A stretch of DNA of 47,222 nt from Sandaracinaceae bacterium (GTDB lineage Bacteria; Myxococcota_A; Polyangia; Polyangiales; Sandaracinaceae), in NCBI GenBank assembly GCA_019694315.1, contig JAIBCE010000019.1, positions 1-47,222 of the forward strand. Direction: 5' to 3'. How positions within the stretch are numbered: the stretch's first letter is position 1; each line of letters opens with the position of its first letter. Below are positions 23,265 to 30,498 of this stretch, piece after piece. Made by a program: the position numbers and the translations under genes. The notes beneath the pieces are model-generated. The model saw nothing but the letters and a program-made list of their open reading frames with translations, was not told the origin of the DNA and ran no database searches.

Positions 23265-23786
23265 TCAGCGACGCTTGGGGCCCACGAGGGTCTCCAGAAC
23301 GGCGCGGGTACACAACTCCCCAGACGCGTCCCGGATTTCCACGACGACCTCGTACTCCTTCTTCTCCGAGGACACGGGGATCCCCGGACGGCTCTCGGCG
23401 GTGAGCGTCCCGCGCGCCTTCTTGAGGTACTCGAGGCGCATGCCGGCGACGATGAAGCGACCGTCGTCGGGGAGCGTGTAGGCCACGGCGACGTTGCCCG
23501 TGAGCTCGGCGAGGTTCGCGAGCGCGATCGCGTGCACGCAGCGGATGTGATTCCGGACCGCGGGCTTGTCGCGCATCACGACCTTCGCGTAGTTCTCGCC
23601 CAGCGCCACGACGTGCGCGTCGATGGTGCCGGTGTACGGCGCGGCGCGGCCCACGAGCTTCGAGAACAGGCGCGTGCCACCGGGCACGCGGTGCAGGCGA
23701 TCCCAGGCCGATCGCACGAAATTGCCCTGTTTCTCGGCGAATCCGCGCGTCGGATCGAGCTTGCCCAGCGCCGTCTCGAGGTTCAT
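23265..23786 (-). CDS. Hotdog-fold protein, DUF4442 / thioesterase-like
   Basis: 173 residues. The region from about 40 on (LVGRAAPYTGTIDAHVVALGENYAKVVMRDKPAVRNHIRCVHAIALANLAELTGNVAVAY) has the hotdog layout, with RNHIRCVHAIALANL as the central helix, typical of DUF4442 proteins related to acyl-CoA thioesterases. The ATG at 23786 has GGTGAGG 4 nt upstream; the ATG at 23798 lacks a ribosome site. No signal peptide, so cytosolic. The likely role is hydrolysis of an acyl thioester, but the substrate is unknown. It heads the small operon with the OB-like and YbjN-like genes and follows the M28 peptidase gene by 68 bp. Confidence 0.75.
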   Translation of the reverse strand: MNLETALGKLDPTRGFAEKQGNFVRSAWDRLHRVPGGTRLFSKLVGRAAPYTGTIDAHVVALGENYAKVVMRDKPAVRNHIRCVHAIALANLAELTGNVAVAYTLPDDGRFIVAGMRLEYLKKARGTLTAESRPGIPVSSEKKEYEVVVEIRDASGELCTRAVLETLVGPKRR

Positions 23787-23854
23787 GCGCCTCACCATGC
23801 GCCGATCGGCGCGCCGCGGCCAGCGATCGTGGCGCGCGAGCGCTCGTGCTCGCG

Positions 23855-25312
23855 TCACTCCACGTCGAGCGACGCTGCGTACGCCACCGCGAGCACGGCC
23901 CGCATCGCGTGATCGAGCGAGGCGCGGTCGACCTCGGTGAGCACGTCGTTGGCGGTGTGGTGCAGGTCGAAGTAGCGCGTGCCGTCCTGCACGACGTCCA
24001 CGACCGGCATCGCCGCGCCTTCGGGTGGCGGCGCGTGCATGGGCCCGAGGTCGGCTCCACCGTGCGGCTCGTCGGGCTGCCACACCACGCCCATGGGCGC
24101 GAGCAGCCGCGCGAGCGGATCCCAGCGCGCCGAGATCGCGGCGGGATCGGGGCGATCGGCGAGATCGGGCGTGCGCAGCGCCCAGGCGCGGCCATCGCCG
24201 AAGTCGGCCTCGATGCCGAGCGCGTGAGGCTCCTCGTGGTGGGCGGCCGCATAGGCACGGGCGCCCGCCAGGCCGTTCTCCTCGTTGGCGAAGAGCACCA
24301 CGCGCACGGTGCGCCGTGGCCTCGTCGAGGCCTCGCGGATCCAGCGCCCCGCCTCCATCACGATCGCGCAGCCCGCGCCGTCGTCGACCGCGCCGCGGCC
24401 CAGATCCCAGCTGTCGAGGTGTGCCCCGAGGAGCACGATCTCCTCGGCGCGATCGGTGCCCGGGATCTCTCCGATCACGTTGGCGCTCTGGGCCTCGCCA
24501 CCGTCGTGGGCGCCGAGCTCGAGGTGGAGGCGCACCGTCTCACCCCGCTCGAGCCAGCGGCCGAGCACGTCCGCGTCCGCGTTGCTCACCGCAGCGGCGG
24601 GGATCTGCGGCGCACCGTCGGCGTAGCGCATGGCGCCGGTGTGCGCGAAGCGCGTCGCGTCGGTGCCGACCGATCGGATGATCACGGCGATCGCGCCGAG
24701 GCCCGCGGCGATCGACGCGCTCTGCCCTCGCACGGGCACCGTCTCGCCGTAGCCGTGCCCGTCCTGCGCGCGCGCCATGCGCTGATCGACGAAGACGATG
24801 CGGCCCCGCGCGAGCTCCGGCGAGAGCGCGCGGAGCGCCTCGAGGCTCGTCACGCGCACGAGCTCGCCGTCGAGACCGCCAGGCGGTGTGCCGATCGAGC
24901 CACCGAGCGCCGCGGCCGCGAGCCTGTGCGGCACGGGCGCGAGCACCTCCACGCGCTCCTCACCGCGCACCCACGCACGCACCGTCACGGGCTCGGCGCG
25001 CACGTTCGCGAAGCCCAGGCGCTGCATGGCGGCCGTGCCCCACGCGACCGCGAGCGGATCGCCCGCCGAGCCAGCGAGGCGAGGGCCCGCCGCGTCGGTG
25101 AGCCCCTCGACGAGCTCGTAGGTGCGCGCGCCCTCGGAGGCTCGGCCGACGAGGGTCTGCACGTCGGCCGCCCACGCCGGTGCGGGCACGAGCACCGCAG
25201 ATTCCTCGACGGAATCGGGCGAATTCGCGACCGGCTCGGGCCGAGGCCCCGCCGCGCCGCAGGACGCGAGGGCAGGGACGAGGCCGAGCACGAGAGAGCA
25301 CGAGAGGCGCAT
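23855..25312 (-). CDS. M28-family metallopeptidase lipoprotein with PA domain
   Basis: 485 residues. A signal peptide ends in lipobox LASCG (Cys about 18). A protease-associated (PA) insert covers about 130-260. The M28 catalytic core follows, with the five metal sites visible: GAHLDSWD, DDGAG, FANEENG (catalytic and metal Glu pair), EADFGDG and, near the end, HHTANDV. This order and the length resemble carboxypeptidase Q/aminopeptidase Y-type enzymes that act on dipeptides or peptide N-termini with two zinc ions. It should act in the periplasm or on the cell surface. A TAGGGT box lies 8 nt before the ATG, and the 160-bp repeat array lies upstream. Confidence 0.9.
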   Translation of the reverse strand: MRLSCSLVLGLVPALASCGAAGPRPEPVANSPDSVEESAVLVPAPAWAADVQTLVGRASEGARTYELVEGLTDAAGPRLAGSAGDPLAVAWGTAAMQRLGFANVRAEPVTVRAWVRGEERVEVLAPVPHRLAAAALGGSIGTPPGGLDGELVRVTSLEALRALSPELARGRIVFVDQRMARAQDGHGYGETVPVRGQSASIAAGLGAIAVIIRSVGTDATRFAHTGAMRYADGAPQIPAAAVSNADADVLGRWLERGETVRLHLELGAHDGGEAQSANVIGEIPGTDRAEEIVLLGAHLDSWDLGRGAVDDGAGCAIVMEAGRWIREASTRPRRTVRVVLFANEENGLAGARAYAAAHHEEPHALGIEADFGDGRAWALRTPDLADRPDPAAISARWDPLARLLAPMGVVWQPDEPHGGADLGPMHAPPPEGAAMPVVDVVQDGTRYFDLHHTANDVLTEVDRASLDHAMRAVLAVAYAASLDVE

Positions 25313-25320
25313 CGCGACGG

Positions 25321-25326
25321 ACCCTA
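25321..25326 (-). promoter_or_regulatory. Candidate -10 box (TAGGGT) of the M28 gene
   Basis: On the minus strand TAGGGT lies 8 nt before the ATG at 25312, with no ribosome site between. It fits the near-leaderless pattern seen elsewhere in this window. Confidence 0.35.
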
Positions 25327-25390
25327 CCGCGCGCGTCGCGGGCGGCTCCAGGCGGCGCGCGCCTCACCAGAGAGGGGCTCTCCTGCTCCC

Positions 25391-26128
25391 TCCACGTCCT
25401 TGCTCGATTGGGAGCAGAGACGGACTGGCTCGCGCCTCCGACGGTGCGTCCGTGAGGCACGGCGAGGTCGCGCTCTGCGGTTCCGAGATTCGGATCAGAT
25501 CAGACGCGACGATGCCGAGGCTCACGCGAGCCCGCGTTGCGGCGCGTACCTCCACGTCCTTGTTCGATTGGGAGCAGAGACAGACTGGCTCGCGCCTCCG
25601 ACGGTGCGTCCGTGAGGCACGGCGCGGTCGCGCTCTGCGGATCCGAGAGTGCGATCAGATCAGACGCGACGATGCAGAGGCTCACGCGCGGTGGCGTTGC
25701 GGCGCGTACCTCCACGTCCTTGCTCGATTGGGAGCAGAGACAGACTGGCTCGCGCCTCCGACGGTGCGTCCGTGAGGCACGGCGAGGTCGCGCTCTGCGG
25801 TTCCGAGATTCGGATCAGATCAGACGCGACGATGCCGAGGCTCACGCGAGCCCGCGTTGCGGCGCGTACCTCCACGTCCTTGTTCGATTGGGAGCAGAGG
25901 CAGACTGGCTCGCGCCTCCGACGGTGCGTCCGTGAGGCACGGCGAGGTCGCGCTCTGCGGATCCGAGATTCGGATCAGATCAGACGCGACGATGCCGAGG
26001 CTCACGCGAGCCCGCGTTTCGGCGCGTACCTCCATGTCCTTGTTCGATTGGGAGCGGAAAGGGACTGGCTCGCGCCTCCGAGGGTGCGTCCGTGCGGCAC
26101 GGCGAGGTCGCGCTCTCTGGACTCCGAG
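25391..26128. repeat. Tandem array of 160-bp repeats (about 4.6 copies)
   Basis: The unit starts TCCACGTCCTTG at 25391 and recurs at 25551, 25711, 25871 and 26031, exactly 160 bp apart each time; the last copy fades at about 26128. Copies differ by scattered substitutions and no indels. Copies 1 and 3 share the 'TTCCGAGATTCGGATC' variant; copy 4 has a perfect GATCCGA-GAT-TCGGATC inverted repeat. Because 160 is not a multiple of 3, no reading frame is kept between copies, although all frames stay open for long stretches, so I regard it as non-coding. It fills the 840-bp gap between the divergent M28 peptidase gene and the membrane-protein gene at 26155. The remaining 25327-25390 shows nothing clear. 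Confidence 0.95.
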
Positions 26129-26138
26129 CGAACGGACG

Positions 26139-26144
26139 TATGCT
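26139..26144 (+). promoter_or_regulatory. Candidate -10 box (TATGCT)
   Basis: TATGCT ends 10 nt before the ATG at 26155, placing the transcription start within a few bases of the start codon. It lies just past the end of the 160-bp repeat array, so any -35 or regulator site would fall within the last repeat copy. Confidence 0.4.
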
Positions 26145-26154
26145 GTCGGCGCAC

Positions 26155-26655
26155 ATGACCCCCGATCTCGAAGCGCTCCTCGTGGAGCAGATCCGCGCCT
26201 CCAAGAAGGGCTTCCGCCAAGGCGGCCTCACGATGATCGTGCTCATGATCGTCCTCGCGGGCATCTCGCTCGTGGCGCTCGACGGACGCGAGGGGCAGGG
26301 CCTCGCGGCGATGTGCGCGCTAGGTGTGCTCGTGGGTCTCTTGCTCCTGATCCCGTCGCTCGGGGATCCGGCCAAGGCCAAGATCCTCACGACGATCCGC
26401 AGCCGGGCGCAGAGCATCGTGTGGCTCTTCGTCTTCACGCAGCGGGGCCAGGCCGCGGGCTCGTGGATCGTCATGGGCTTCGACGACGGCACGCGCGATC
26501 GCGTGCCCGCGATCATGGGCCGCGAGGACGAGGTCCTGCGCGCGATGGCCGGCCTCTGCCCCCAAGCGACCGTCGGCTACTCGCCCGCGATCGAGGCGCA
26601 ATTCACGAAGGCGCCCGTCGAGCTCCGACGCCTTCCCGCGCGGACCGCGCGATGA
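26155..26655 (+). CDS. Small membrane protein with two N-terminal helices
   Basis: 166 residues from the ATG at 26155 (MTPDLEALLVEQIRASKKGFRQ). The ATG at 26140 is part of the TATGCT box and less likely. Two membrane helices, about 22-44 (LTMIVLMIVLAGISLVAL) and 53-74 (AMCALGVLVGLLLLIP), are followed by a soluble part that looks like a small alpha/beta domain (TIRSRAQSIVWLFVFTQRGQ, WIVMGFDDGTRDRVP). The stop overlaps the ATG of the next gene (ATGA), showing a coupled operon of two membrane proteins. No family recognised. Confidence 0.65.
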   Translation: MTPDLEALLVEQIRASKKGFRQGGLTMIVLMIVLAGISLVALDGREGQGLAAMCALGVLVGLLLLIPSLGDPAKAKILTTIRSRAQSIVWLFVFTQRGQAAGSWIVMGFDDGTRDRVPAIMGREDEVLRAMAGLCPQATVGYSPAIEAQFTKAPVELRRLPARTAR

Positions 26656-27548
26656 GCCCGCTCGAGCTCGCGCCCTATGCGCGTGCCTCGCTCCGCCGCG
26701 ATCGCATGGTGCAGCTCGCGCTCGCGGCGATCCTCGGAGGCCTGGGCGCTCTCGTGATCGCGATCCTCCTCGGCGTGACGATCTCGGGCGCCGCAGGCCC
26801 CGACGATGGCGTGCCGATCATCGCCGGGATCACCTTCGTGGTCACGGTGCTCCCCGCCCTCTGGTTGCTCAAGCTCGGGCTCCCGAACGAGTCGCGCCAC
26901 GTGCTCGTGCGCATGCTCGAGCAGCACCCCGAGAAGGTGCGTCACGTGAGCTTCTCGTACGTGCACCAGAGCGGCAGTCCGACGCGCCTCGCGAGCGTGG
27001 AGAGCGCGGAGGGCACGTGGAGCTTCGCCGTGCCGCCGGAGGAGACGCTCGCACGCGCGCCGCGCAGGCTCGCGCGGAGCGGCCGCGAGATGACCAGCTT
27101 TCGCGGGGAATTCCTGCCTCTGGGGCACGCGTGGTCGGGCCTCGAGGGGCCGGGCTCGGTGGAGGTGAGCGACGAGGCGCTCGTGCTCGCGGGCGTACGG
27201 CGTCGCACGCGCCTCGCGACCTTGTTCGGCGTGTGCGTGGGCACCCTGGGCGGCGCGCTCGCGATCCTCTTCTTCGTGGAGGTCGACCTCTCCATCGACG
27301 ATCCGCGCCTTCCCGCGGTCGTCGCGATCGTGCTCGCCGTCGCGGGGTACGCCGGGACCAAGAGCCTGCTCTCGTGGGCCCTCCCGCGCGCCGTCGTGCG
27401 CGTGGCGCTGCCCTGGACCTACGTGCAGGACGTGCGCCTCGCGGGTGTGGACGTCGACGTGCAGAGCCTGCACCCCGAGCTCACCGGCCTCAGTCGCTTT
27501 CGCACCGATCGCGGTGAGGTCCTGGTCTCGCGCTGTCGCGGGTCCTGA
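26652..27548 (+). CDS. Membrane protein with two helix pairs, partner of the preceding gene
   Basis: 298 residues. The ATG overlaps the previous stop in ATGA. Helices are seen at about 20-42 (LALAAILGGLGALVIAILLGV), 54-74, 195-215 (LFGVCVGTLGGALAILFFV) and 225-250, with soluble segments between about 75-190 and at the C-terminus. The soluble part contains VRHVSFSYVHQSG and resembles the soluble segment of the preceding gene product (IVWLFVFTQRG ... W), so the two may be distant paralogues, each handling a small alpha/beta domain. Function unknown. It converges on the next gene with a 4-bp gap. Confidence 0.65.
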   Translation: MSPLELAPYARASLRRDRMVQLALAAILGGLGALVIAILLGVTISGAAGPDDGVPIIAGITFVVTVLPALWLLKLGLPNESRHVLVRMLEQHPEKVRHVSFSYVHQSGSPTRLASVESAEGTWSFAVPPEETLARAPRRLARSGREMTSFRGEFLPLGHAWSGLEGPGSVEVSDEALVLAGVRRRTRLATLFGVCVGTLGGALAILFFVEVDLSIDDPRLPAVVAIVLAVAGYAGTKSLLSWALPRAVVRVALPWTYVQDVRLAGVDVDVQSLHPELTGLSRFRTDRGEVLVSRCRGS

Positions 27549-27552
27549 GCGA

Positions 27553-28050
27553 TCAGGCCTCTGCGACCGTGCGCTGGAGCTCGCGCACTCCGGTCTCGAG
27601 CACGTCGCGAGAGAGCCCCGTGCGCTCGGCGAGCCAGCGCACCGCGGGACGGAGATCGTCGTGGAGCGAGAGGCTCGGGTGGCCCGGCATGAACATCCGG
27701 ATCGCCGCGCGCAGCACGAAGGTCTGGGCCCCCTGGCCCGTGACGCAGAACGCGATCCACAGGTGGCCCAGCTGCCGCGCCTCGGCGAAGAGCTTGCGCT
27801 GGCGCGCGAGGAGCTCCGAGCTGCTCAGCCCCGCGTCGCCTGGGATCACCGCGAGCACACCGCCCTGGTGCGTGGGACCGAGCGTCGAGCGCAGGGGCTC
27901 GAGCGATGCCTCCACCTCGGAGAGCGCCGCGCTCGTGAGGGGTCGATCACGGACGAAGATCAACACCCGACGGTCGATCGTCGCGACCACGTTTCCCTGT
28001 TTCTTGTGGAGGATGTCCACGTCCCCTCGCCTTCGATGCTGGTCGATCAT
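27553..28050 (-). CDS. Cytosolic protein, possibly STAS/SpoIIAA-like
   Basis: 165 residues from the ATG at 28050 (IDQHRRRGDVDILHKKQGN). The core alternates strands and helices (NVVATIDRRVLIFVRDRPLTSAALSEVEASLEPL, GGVLAVIPGDAGLSS, LGHLWIAFCVTGQGAQTFVLRAAIRMF), which is compatible with a STAS-like alpha/beta fold, but no conserved phospho-Ser motif is clear. The frame is open upstream without family-like sequence. It is divergent from the HEAT-like gene, with a strong inverted repeat between them. Low certainty on the family. Confidence 0.55.
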   Translation of the reverse strand: MIDQHRRRGDVDILHKKQGNVVATIDRRVLIFVRDRPLTSAALSEVEASLEPLRSTLGPTHQGGVLAVIPGDAGLSSSELLARQRKLFAEARQLGHLWIAFCVTGQGAQTFVLRAAIRMFMPGHPSLSLHDDLRPAVRWLAERTGLSRDVLETGVRELQRTVAEA

Positions 28051-28079
28051 CGGCCTGGGCCGCGTCGGACTTGAGCGGA

Positions 28080-28103
28080 GAGTGTCCTCCGAGGAGGACG
28101 CTC
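28080..28103. promoter_or_regulatory. Inverted repeat between divergent genes, candidate operator
   Basis: GAGTGTCCTCC and GGAGGACGCTC flank a GA spacer; 10 of 11 positions pair and the other is a G-T pair. It lies 30 nt upstream of the minus-strand start at 28050 and 55-78 nt before the candidate -10 box at 28158, a fitting place for a regulator of both genes. Confidence 0.4.
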
Positions 28104-28157
28104 GTGTCTGCCCCGGCACGTCGACGGCGCATCGGCCGTGCACCGCACGATCCTGTG

Positions 28158-28163
28158 TAGAGT
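28158..28163 (+). promoter_or_regulatory. Candidate -10 box (TAGAGT), leaderless-type
   Basis: TAGAGT lies exactly 6 nt before the ATG at 28170, with no ribosome site, matching the layout at 28-33, 16202-16207 and 39951-39956. Confidence 0.4.
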
Positions 28164-28169
28164 CGGCCC

Positions 28170-29678
28170 ATGACGGGCGTCGCGGAAGAGATGCGAGGGC
28201 TGGCGGAGGAGCTGGCGCGTGGGCGAGAGGGCCTCGACCTCTCGCTCGAGTCGCTGACCGCCCTCGACGCGCTCCTCGCCGGGGATCGTGCAGGGAAGAT
28301 CACGTCCCGCGCGATCGGCGCCTACCTCGGTGAGGTGATCCGCCGCGCGGCCCCGGCCTCGTTCGCGTGGGTCGACGACCCGGGCGGACCGGTGCTCTGC
28401 GCGGGCGGCGCACGCTGGTTCCCGATCGAGAAAGTCGAGAAGCGACGGCGCGAGGGCGCGAGCCACGATCTCTCGGCCTTCGCTGGCGTGGTGCTGGCGC
28501 TGACCCCCGAGGCCGCGTCGCGCCTCGACATGGCGATCGACGAGCCCCGGGTCCGCGAGGGACGCGCGGCCGTGGCGCGAGCCGTCGCCGCGTTTCGAGG
28601 AGCCCCGAACGTCGGCTCGTTCCTGCAGCTCGATCGCACCCTCCACGGACAGCTCGCCCAGCGCCACCATCGCGACGCGCTCGCGGCGGCTGCGCTGACG
28701 GCGGAGACCCTGATGCCGTTCCTCGAGGTGCCCGCGAGCGGACGCGGCTACGAGCGGACCGATCCTGGACGCGCCGCGGCGGGCTTTCTCGCGTACCTCG
28801 TGCAGCTCGGGCTCGCGCCACGTGAGCACGTGATCGAGCTCCTTCGTCCGCGCCTGCGCGAGCGCAACAAGGCGGTGCGCACGAACGTCGCGCACGCGCT
28901 GGTCGAGATCGATCTCGCGAGCGGCAGCGCGGCCGTGGCGCTCGAGCTCGGAGCCACCAAGGACGCGGCGCTCACCGAGGGCGCGGTGCGCGCGATCCGC
29001 TCGATCGGTGGCGACGTGCGCATGGATCGATGCGATCCGCCCGTGCCGCTCGCGTCGCTCGATCGGGTCCTCGGGCCCGCGCTCTCGCCCAGCTCCGCGT
29101 GTCTGCGCCTGGCGCTCGAGGCCGTGAACGACTGGGCCATGCGCCCGGACACCGCCGTGGAGGCCAAGCACCTCGCGCCCCTGCTCGACGCGATCGCCAA
29201 GCGCGGCAAGCCCGACGCACGACGCTTCGCGAGCCAGATCGCGGCGCGCACCCGCAACGCGATCCCGCGCCCGCGACGCGCCGAGCCCGCACGACGCACG
29301 CACACGTGCACGTTCGTGTCGATCGAGCCCGGCGCGTCGTACACGTGCTCCGAGCGCGGCCTCTCCACGCTCCGCGAGCTCATGCGCGAGGTCGGCGCGC
29401 TCGCGGATCCCACGGCCACGCGTGCGCTCCGCGACGGACCGCCGGTCGATCCCGAGGCCCCTCCGATCACGAAGTACCTGCGTCACGCGACGGCTGTCGT
29501 GACCCCCGCGGAGTGTCGCGTCGTCGCGACGCGCCTGCTCGCGCACCTCGACGTGGTGCGCGAGGTCGCCTCGTTCTTCGACGACGCCCCGAGCGGTTCG
29601 GAGCTCACGGCCTGGGTGACCTCGTGGGCCGAATTCCACGCGCGGTCCGCAGACCTCGGCGGTCATCGACCCGGCTGA
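28170..29678 (+). CDS. HEAT-like helical protein of unknown function
   Basis: 502 residues, no signal peptide or membrane helix. Residues 1-150 are mixed (a possible small alpha/beta domain around AYLGEVIRRAAPASFAWVDDPGGPVLCAGGARWFPIEK). Residues 200-360 are helical and look like HEAT-type repeats (LRERNKAVRTNVAHALVEIDLASGSAAVALELGATKDAALTEGAVRAIRSIG). The final 150 residues contain RRTHTCTFVSIEPGASYTCSERGLSTLRELM and helices. The ATG is 6 nt after a TAGAGT box. Its last 16 bp overlap the end of the convergent SGNH gene. Cytosolic, function unknown. Confidence 0.65.
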   Translation: MTGVAEEMRGLAEELARGREGLDLSLESLTALDALLAGDRAGKITSRAIGAYLGEVIRRAAPASFAWVDDPGGPVLCAGGARWFPIEKVEKRRREGASHDLSAFAGVVLALTPEAASRLDMAIDEPRVREGRAAVARAVAAFRGAPNVGSFLQLDRTLHGQLAQRHHRDALAAAALTAETLMPFLEVPASGRGYERTDPGRAAAGFLAYLVQLGLAPREHVIELLRPRLRERNKAVRTNVAHALVEIDLASGSAAVALELGATKDAALTEGAVRAIRSIGGDVRMDRCDPPVPLASLDRVLGPALSPSSACLRLALEAVNDWAMRPDTAVEAKHLAPLLDAIAKRGKPDARRFASQIAARTRNAIPRPRRAEPARRTHTCTFVSIEPGASYTCSERGLSTLRELMREVGALADPTATRALRDGPPVDPEAPPITKYLRHATAVVTPAECRVVATRLLAHLDVVREVASFFDDAPSGSELTAWVTSWAEFHARSADLGGHRPG

Positions 29679-30352
29679 GCACCGAGGTCGGTGAGCAGGC
29701 GGGGGCGGATCACCGAGGTCCAGCCGGCGTAGCCGCGCTGGTTCATGTGAAGGCCATCGAGCCCGAAGAAGCCGAAGCGCGGGCGGCCCTTGGCGTCGTG
29801 CACGGGGCCCGAGGCGTCGAGGTAGCGCACGCGCGGGTCGCTCGCGGCGATCGCGCGGACGCGCTCTTCGAGGGACCTCATGCGCCACCAGTGGACGACG
29901 CGCGCGGGCGCGCGGTTGATCGAGACGAAGTAGACGACGATCTCGGGATCGATCGCGTGCACGGCCGCCACGAAGCGCCGGAAGTCTCGCTCGATCGTGG
30001 CGACGCGGAAGAAGAGCGCGAGATCGTTGCTGCCCGCGGAGATCACGACGGCGCGTGGGCGAGCGCGCCCGATCAGGCGATCGGCGTAGCGCGCCGCGTG
30101 TCGGATCATCGAGCCACCGAAGCCGCGATTCACCACGCGGAGCGGCGCCATGTCGGCCTCGAGCGAGTGCCAGTAGGTGATCGACGAGCTCCCCGTGAAC
30201 ACGACCTCGCAAGGCGGCGTCTCGCCGAAGGCCCGGACCGACGGCCACCAGAGGATCCACGACGACAGCAGCGTCCTGACCCCGAAGAGCGCCGCGCCCA
30301 CCGTCGCGAGCGGCGCGAGGGCCGCGAGGGTCTCACCGACGACGTGGGGCAC
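29663..30352 (-). CDS. SGNH/GDSL-type hydrolase with N-terminal membrane anchor
   Basis: 229 residues from the GTG at 30352; the upstream open frame is Arg-rich and not protein-like. An N-terminal hydrophobic segment (ETLAALAPLATVGAALFGVRTLLSSWILWW) should anchor or export it. SGNH blocks are present: I, VFTGSSSITYW (nucleophile Ser); II, GFGGSM; III, SAGSNDL (Asn); V, DGLHMNQRGY (Asp, His). Such enzymes hydrolyse acyl or acetyl esters of lipids or glycans; the substrate here is unknown. The start is uncertain because no ribosome site is clear. It follows the deoxyhypusine-synthase homologue on the same strand, 146 bp away. Confidence 0.8.
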   Translation of the reverse strand: MPHVVGETLAALAPLATVGAALFGVRTLLSSWILWWPSVRAFGETPPCEVVFTGSSSITYWHSLEADMAPLRVVNRGFGGSMIRHAARYADRLIGRARPRAVVISAGSNDLALFFRVATIERDFRRFVAAVHAIDPEIVVYFVSINRAPARVVHWWRMRSLEERVRAIAASDPRVRYLDASGPVHDAKGRPRFGFFGLDGLHMNQRGYAGWTSVIRPRLLTDLGAQPGR

Positions 30353-30434
30353 GCGAGGAGGCTCGCACGAAGTCGCTCGATCGAAGAAGCGTGCGGGGGA
30401 TCCGCCGACTGCGCGCCTCGTCGACGCAACGCGA

Positions 30435-30461
30435 GCGGGCGCCCGTCTCCGGAGCGCCCGC
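30435..30461 (-). terminator. Hairpin after the deoxyhypusine-synthase-like gene, possible terminator
   Basis: GCGGGCGC (30435-30442) and GCGCCCGC (30454-30461) form an 8-bp perfect GC stem with an 11-nt loop, 37 nt after that gene's stop. There is no T run after it, so it may act as a transcript end or stabiliser and not as a classic intrinsic terminator. Confidence 0.4.
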
Positions 30462-30498
30462 CCGTCGCGTCGATCGATCGAGGTCGTTCTCGCGTGGA

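Noticed and set aside
25391..26128. CRISPR array
   Set aside because: Units are contiguous, 160 bp long, without unique spacers, and no cas gene is present.
25391..26158. Several overlapping open frames of 60-170 codons inside the 160-bp array
   Set aside because: The 160-bp period shifts the frame at each copy, so the same peptide is read in different frames in turn; open frames in all frames are explained by high GC and few stops.
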